Below, one piece after another: positions 61,220 through 64,000 of a DNA stretch of 64,000 bases. The notes beneath the pieces are model-generated. The model saw only the letters and a list, made by a program, of their open reading frames with translations. It made no database searches and had not been told where the DNA came from. The stretch is from Bacillus benzoevorans. GTDB taxonomy: Bacteria > Bacillota > Bacilli > Bacillales > Cytobacillaceae. Location: the NCBI RefSeq assembly GCF_014207535.1, contig NZ_JACHGK010000020.1, positions 5,782-69,781 of the forward strand, written 5' to 3'. The position numbers and the translations under genes are program-made. The number at the start of each line of letters is the position of its first letter. Position 1 is the first letter of the stretch.

Positions 61220-63206
61220 CATGTATCCCCCTTTTATATCCAGCCCATTTTGTATGCCATGATGTGCGGTTTAATAGCTGAATGGTATCGTCGATTTTTT
61301 TCAAATCGCTTGCTAAGTTTTGAGCGTCGGGTTCTTGTACTAAGGCTTCGTTGAGGTTTTCTGCGGCAAGATGAAGGTAGCAAAGAGCTGCACCTGTTCT
61401 TGTTCTTGGATTTTCGTCTCCGTTATTCATTGACGTTTCAAAGATTTCAGCAGCCTGCATGTAGTGTCCTTTGTCGAATAAAAGCTCGCCAATCATGAAC
61501 ATGACTTCCTCGTCATGGCGATTTTGCTGAAAGAGTTCGAGTAACAGATCGGCGGAATGTAATGTCTTGCCCAAATAATAAAGCTCCTTCGCATAAAGTA
61601 TCAGGTATTCTGGCATTATCACTGCTAGTCGATTTGCGGTATCAAAGCATTGGAGAGAAACAGCTTCGTGTATCAGTTTCTGGACGCAATTGAACAAACG
61701 TTTGCTTTTTACCGGTTTTTCCGTACTTAGCGTATTGTCTGTAAGGTATCGGTCAAGCTCAGTGAGTGGACCTCGAATGCTTTCGGGTATATTTGCCGCA
61801 AATTCTTCGTGAAGGTGACCTGCCAGCTGCCATTGGCAAATACTTCGAAGGTGGAATAACCTCTCCATATCCTCTTTTTTATCAGAGAACCGGCTTAAAA
61901 TTTGGTCTGCATCTGCGTAATTTCTACATTGCATCAAAGCAGCTGTATAGCGAAATAATAGCCTGGGCTCTGAAAGCTGAGTTTCCGGTATAGCATGAAC
62001 GACTTCTTGGAATGCTCCAACTTTGTATAAAGCATCAGCCAAAATCACATAATCGTCTGAACCGTGTGGCCGGACAATATCGTGTAATAACAGTGAAATT
62101 TCTTTGTCTGGAACCTTTAATTGTTGAAAAACTTCCGCAATGCCATGTAAGGATGGAACGTAAGTATTGTGTATGAGCAGTGCTTTGTGGAACCATCTTG
62201 CCGCATTTTCCCGATGACCTAGAAGTAAGGCTGTTTCCGCCATTTTGTTGAAGGCACGATAGCTGTTTATACCTGCCTCCATGACATAATGATCATTTTC
62301 ATATTCTGTAGCACGTTGATAAAACTCCATTCCGGCCTCAAGATGTCCCTGCATTTCTAATGATTCGCCTAACAAATAGCAGAGGTCAGAGTAATCAGGA
62401 TAGGTGAGCAGTTCCTTTCGCAGAAGCATTTCTGCTTGTTGGACTTCTTGGAGCTGAAGCATGATTTTGCTAAGATCGCGGATGAGCGTGGCTCGATATG
62501 GCGCAACATCCGGGGTATGAATCAGAGCCTTTTGCATGTAAGCTTTTGCTTCCTCTAATTGGCCTGCCTGACAGTAAGTAATTCCCATATTATATAAATA
62601 AAATGGATGATTAGGGTGATCAGCCAACTCTTTTTTTAATAGCTTTTCGTTTCTAACCACCTTGTTTTTGGTGGCAAGGATTTGAGGCAAATAGCCGTAA
62701 TGGTCGATTCGAATGGGGGAATCTTTAATAATGGATGAGCCGCACTTATCGACAATCGATTGACCAATATCTTCATGGATTCTCCCGCGAAATTTATAGC
62801 CTTGCCCATTGCGAAAGATTCGCAGCGCTCTGTGCCTAAGACACTCCTCCGGATGTGGACCAAGTTTATTATCAATTAAGACCGTAAACGCTTCTGCATT
62901 CGTCGTTTGTAAAAACTCTCTAACCTCATTTAAGTTGGAAACCAGTCGTTCATCAGCATCCAGATACAGAATCCAGTCGGTATTTGCATGTCGCAGTGCT
63001 TCGTTTCTTGGGTCCGAAAAGCTATCCTGCCACGGCATATTTACTACTTTGGCTCCAAAGGACTCTGCTAAACCGGATGAGTTATCCGTCGATCCGGTAT
63101 CTACCACAATAATTTCGTCTGCCCCCTGTACGCTTTCCAGGCATTGAGGAAGCAGCTCTGCTTCATTTTTGATAATAATTTGGATTCCAATTTGAACTTC
63201 ACTCAT
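61182..63206 (-). CDS. GT2 glycosyltransferase with C-terminal TPR array, copy 3
   Basis: The product is 674 residues. GT2 domain: IGIQIIIKNEAELLPQCLES, DEIIVVDTGSTDNSSGLA, WILYLDADERLV, YKFRGRIHEDIGQSI, IDHYGYLPQILATKNK. A very long TPR array follows (FYLYNMGITYCQAGQLEEAK; VMFMIGELLFDKGHYMQAAE). AGGAGG fixes the ATG at 63206 (27 bases inside the longest frame). A GTACATG/CATGTAC hairpin stands at 63228-63247, just upstream of the ribosome site. Confidence 0.86.
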   Translation of the reverse strand: MSEVQIGIQIIIKNEAELLPQCLESVQGADEIIVVDTGSTDNSSGLAESFGAKVVNMPWQDSFSDPRNEALRHANTDWILYLDADERLVSNLNEVREFLQTTNAEAFTVLIDNKLGPHPEECLRHRALRIFRNGQGYKFRGRIHEDIGQSIVDKCGSSIIKDSPIRIDHYGYLPQILATKNKVVRNEKLLKKELADHPNHPFYLYNMGITYCQAGQLEEAKAYMQKALIHTPDVAPYRATLIRDLSKIMLQLQEVQQAEMLLRKELLTYPDYSDLCYLLGESLEMQGHLEAGMEFYQRATEYENDHYVMEAGINSYRAFNKMAETALLLGHRENAARWFHKALLIHNTYVPSLHGIAEVFQQLKVPDKEISLLLHDIVRPHGSDDYVILADALYKVGAFQEVVHAIPETQLSEPRLLFRYTAALMQCRNYADADQILSRFSDKKEDMERLFHLRSICQWQLAGHLHEEFAANIPESIRGPLTELDRYLTDNTLSTEKPVKSKRLFNCVQKLIHEAVSLQCFDTANRLAVIMPEYLILYAKELYYLGKTLHSADLLLELFQQNRHDEEVMFMIGELLFDKGHYMQAAEIFETSMNNGDENPRTRTGAALCYLHLAAENLNEALVQEPDAQNLASDLKKIDDTIQLLNRTSWHTKWAGYKRGIHDEETSHLLVYDR

Positions 63207-63227
63207 CTTTTTCCTCCTGAAGAAAGA

Positions 63228-63247
63228 GTACATGAAGGTCCATGTAC
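63228..63247 (-). promoter_or_regulatory. Hairpin upstream of the third GT2-TPR gene
   Basis: A perfect 7-bp stem (GTACATG/CATGTAC, 6-base loop) ends about 10 bases before the AGGAGG site. It may influence translation or be the end of the upstream transcript. Confidence 0.4.
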
Positions 63248-63262
63248 CCTTAGGGTCTATCT

Positions 63263-63423
63263 TATTATATTATCTGGCCTAAATTAGGTTCCTTCTGAAT
63301 TCACAATTAAATTACTAAACGCTAGGAACGGACGAGCTAACGTACATGAGGATATATTTAATGCAGGTTTTTCCCTTCAAAAGAAAGAGTATATTATATT
63401 AATTGGTCTTGATTAGGTTCCTT
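63263..63423. repeat. Direct repeats flanking a decayed gene tail
   Basis: A 32-bp block at 63263-63294 recurs at 63392-63423 (TATTATATTA...ATTAGGTTCCTT, about 27 of 32 identical). The second copy spans the stop of the repeat protein, the first spans a similar stop of a decayed tail. Confidence 0.55.
63286..63376 (-). pseudogene. Decayed 3' end of a second DUF6385-like gene
   Basis: On the minus strand, KYILMYVSSSVPSV in one frame and NLIVNSEGT-stop in another parallel the intact neighbour's KYTRLSYQSSTPG and DVIVDGQGT-stop. A frameshift separates them and there is no upstream coding. This looks like the remnant of a tandem gene duplicate. Confidence 0.4.
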
Positions 63424-64000
63424 GACCGTCAACAATAACGTCTATGGTGGTAGGACTTCCCGGTGTGGACGATTGATAGGACAAGCGAGTATATTTCAAG
63501 AAACGGGCCGGAACAAGAACATCAACGGATCCGGATGCCAAAGGATCGATTGATATTGTGTCCACAAAATAATGGGTGCCATCAGCACTTACTTCCACTT
63601 GAGTATTCACAGGGTTCGAACCGCTGTTGTAGACAAAGAAAGAGTAGAGTCCTAAAACGCTAGTTGTAACTGGAGACAATGGAGTTAACGCGTCAGCAGT
63701 TGTGATACCCAGTGTTTCTTGCTCAAAGAAACTTTTTTGGGAAATAGCAGTAACGCTGCTCAGTGTTCCGTCGGTAATGGTGGCGCCGAGTACGCTGGTG
63801 ATCGTCCCGCCAAGGATGTTGGAGACCGTCCCCGCGGACGTCAGCGTACCAGCAGAGATGGTAGCTCCGAGGACATTGGTGATGGTCCCGTCAAGAATGT
63901 TAGAAACCGTCCCCGCGGACGTCAGCGTACCAGCAGAGATGGTAGCTCCGAGGACATTGGTGATGGTCCCGTCAAGAATGTTAGAAACCGTCCCCGCGGA
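63413..64000 (-). CDS. Tandem-repeat surface-type protein with DUF6385-like C-terminus, 5' end missing
   Basis: The open minus-strand frame enters from the right edge and stops at 63413 (195 residues in the window). The upstream part is tandem 27-residue repeats (GTVSNILDGTITNVLGATI, SAGTLTSA), rich in Gly, Thr, Ser, Ile and Val. A linker (FFEQETLGITTADALTPL) and a C-terminal ~85-residue domain follow (SVLGLYSFFVYNSGSNP; VEVSADGTHYFVDT), like DUF6385. The repeats suggest a beta-solenoid or fibre. The Thr/Ser content and the neighbouring glycosyltransferases make it the probable glycosylation target. Confidence 0.72.
   Translation of the reverse strand, partial: SAGTVSNILDGTITNVLGATISAGTLTSAGTVSNILDGTITNVLGATISAGTLTSAGTVSNILGGTITSVLGATITDGTLSSVTAISQKSFFEQETLGITTADALTPLSPVTTSVLGLYSFFVYNSGSNPVNTQVEVSADGTHYFVDTISIDPLASGSVDVLVPARFLKYTRLSYQSSTPGSPTTIDVIVDGQGT
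63757..64000. repeat. 81-bp tandem repeat (27 codons)
   Basis: GTCAGCGTACC recurs at 63840 and 63921, and the 81 bases between are repeated nearly without change up to the window end. A more diverged unit lies at 63757-63839. The high identity of the outer units indicates recent expansion or homogenisation. Confidence 0.88.

Noticed and set aside
63757..64000. Regular 81-bp repeats as a possible CRISPR array
   Set aside because: There are no unique spacers, and the repeats are in one open reading frame of 27-codon units. They code for protein.
53814..64000. The accessory island as a prophage or integrated plasmid
   Set aside because: No integrase, phage structural gene, attachment repeat or replication gene is present.

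Overview
The window is from a low-GC, endospore-forming, motile Bacillaceae chromosome (Bacillus/Neobacillus-like). The evidence is a GerA-family germinant receptor operon, the sporulation genes pdaA and ykvU, a SinI/SinR pair with Spo0A-box-like sites, MotA/MotB, and long stretches in the same gene order as Bacillus subtilis (dctB/S/R/P; yfkK-J-I-H; yfkE-D-A; pdaA/yfjO). No rRNA or tRNA gene and no CRISPR array was seen.

Layout. 1-6540: an AGCS amino-acid symporter cut by the left edge, then a complete C4-dicarboxylate system (transporter DctP, binding protein DctB, sensor DctS, regulator DctR). 6541-11000: a PhoX-like pseudogene next to a 13-bp palindromic repeat, the helicase YfmL, a small basic peptide, a putative metalloprotease and a Rieske oxidoreductase (YhfW). 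11195-16665: a germinant receptor operon with the unusual order B-D-B-A-C. 16924-22761: a trans-sulfuration PLP enzyme, the lia cell-envelope stress operon interrupted by a palindromic element between liaH and liaF, and sirC. 22957-26283: nosD-L-Y-F without nosZ. 26497-33233: ykvU, a thioesterase, mscL, acylphosphatase, ampS, topB and a small protein gene. 33339-35258: a Rex-type operator, a candidate RoxS/RsaE-like small RNA, and motAB. 35259-36264: sinI and sinR facing each other, with Spo0A-like boxes upstream of sinI. 36631-43047: methionine aminopeptidase, yfkKJIH, a small lysine-rich peptide, the P1B4 metal ATPase PfeT/ZosA with a Fur/PerR-like box, and the Ca2+/H+ antiporter ChaA. 43192-53144: yfkD, an IS110-family element inserted at the centre of a palindromic repeat, yfkA (radical SAM), class I fumarase, pdaA, an MFS transporter and yfjO.

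From 53145 the character changes. A 670-bp gene-free purine-rich tract with DnaA-box-like sites leads into an accessory island (53814-64000). It holds one methyltransferase, six glycosyltransferase or TPR-type proteins, and, at the right edge, a surface-type protein with 27-residue tandem repeats. The likely theme is glycosylation of a repetitive cell- or spore-surface protein.

The most striking signal is in the IS110 element. Downstream of the transposase lies a 181-nt segment closed by a 17-bp inverted repeat. Inside it are two short stretches that match the element's own insertion site on opposite strands and share the CT core, as expected of an IS110/IS1111 bridge (seeker) RNA.
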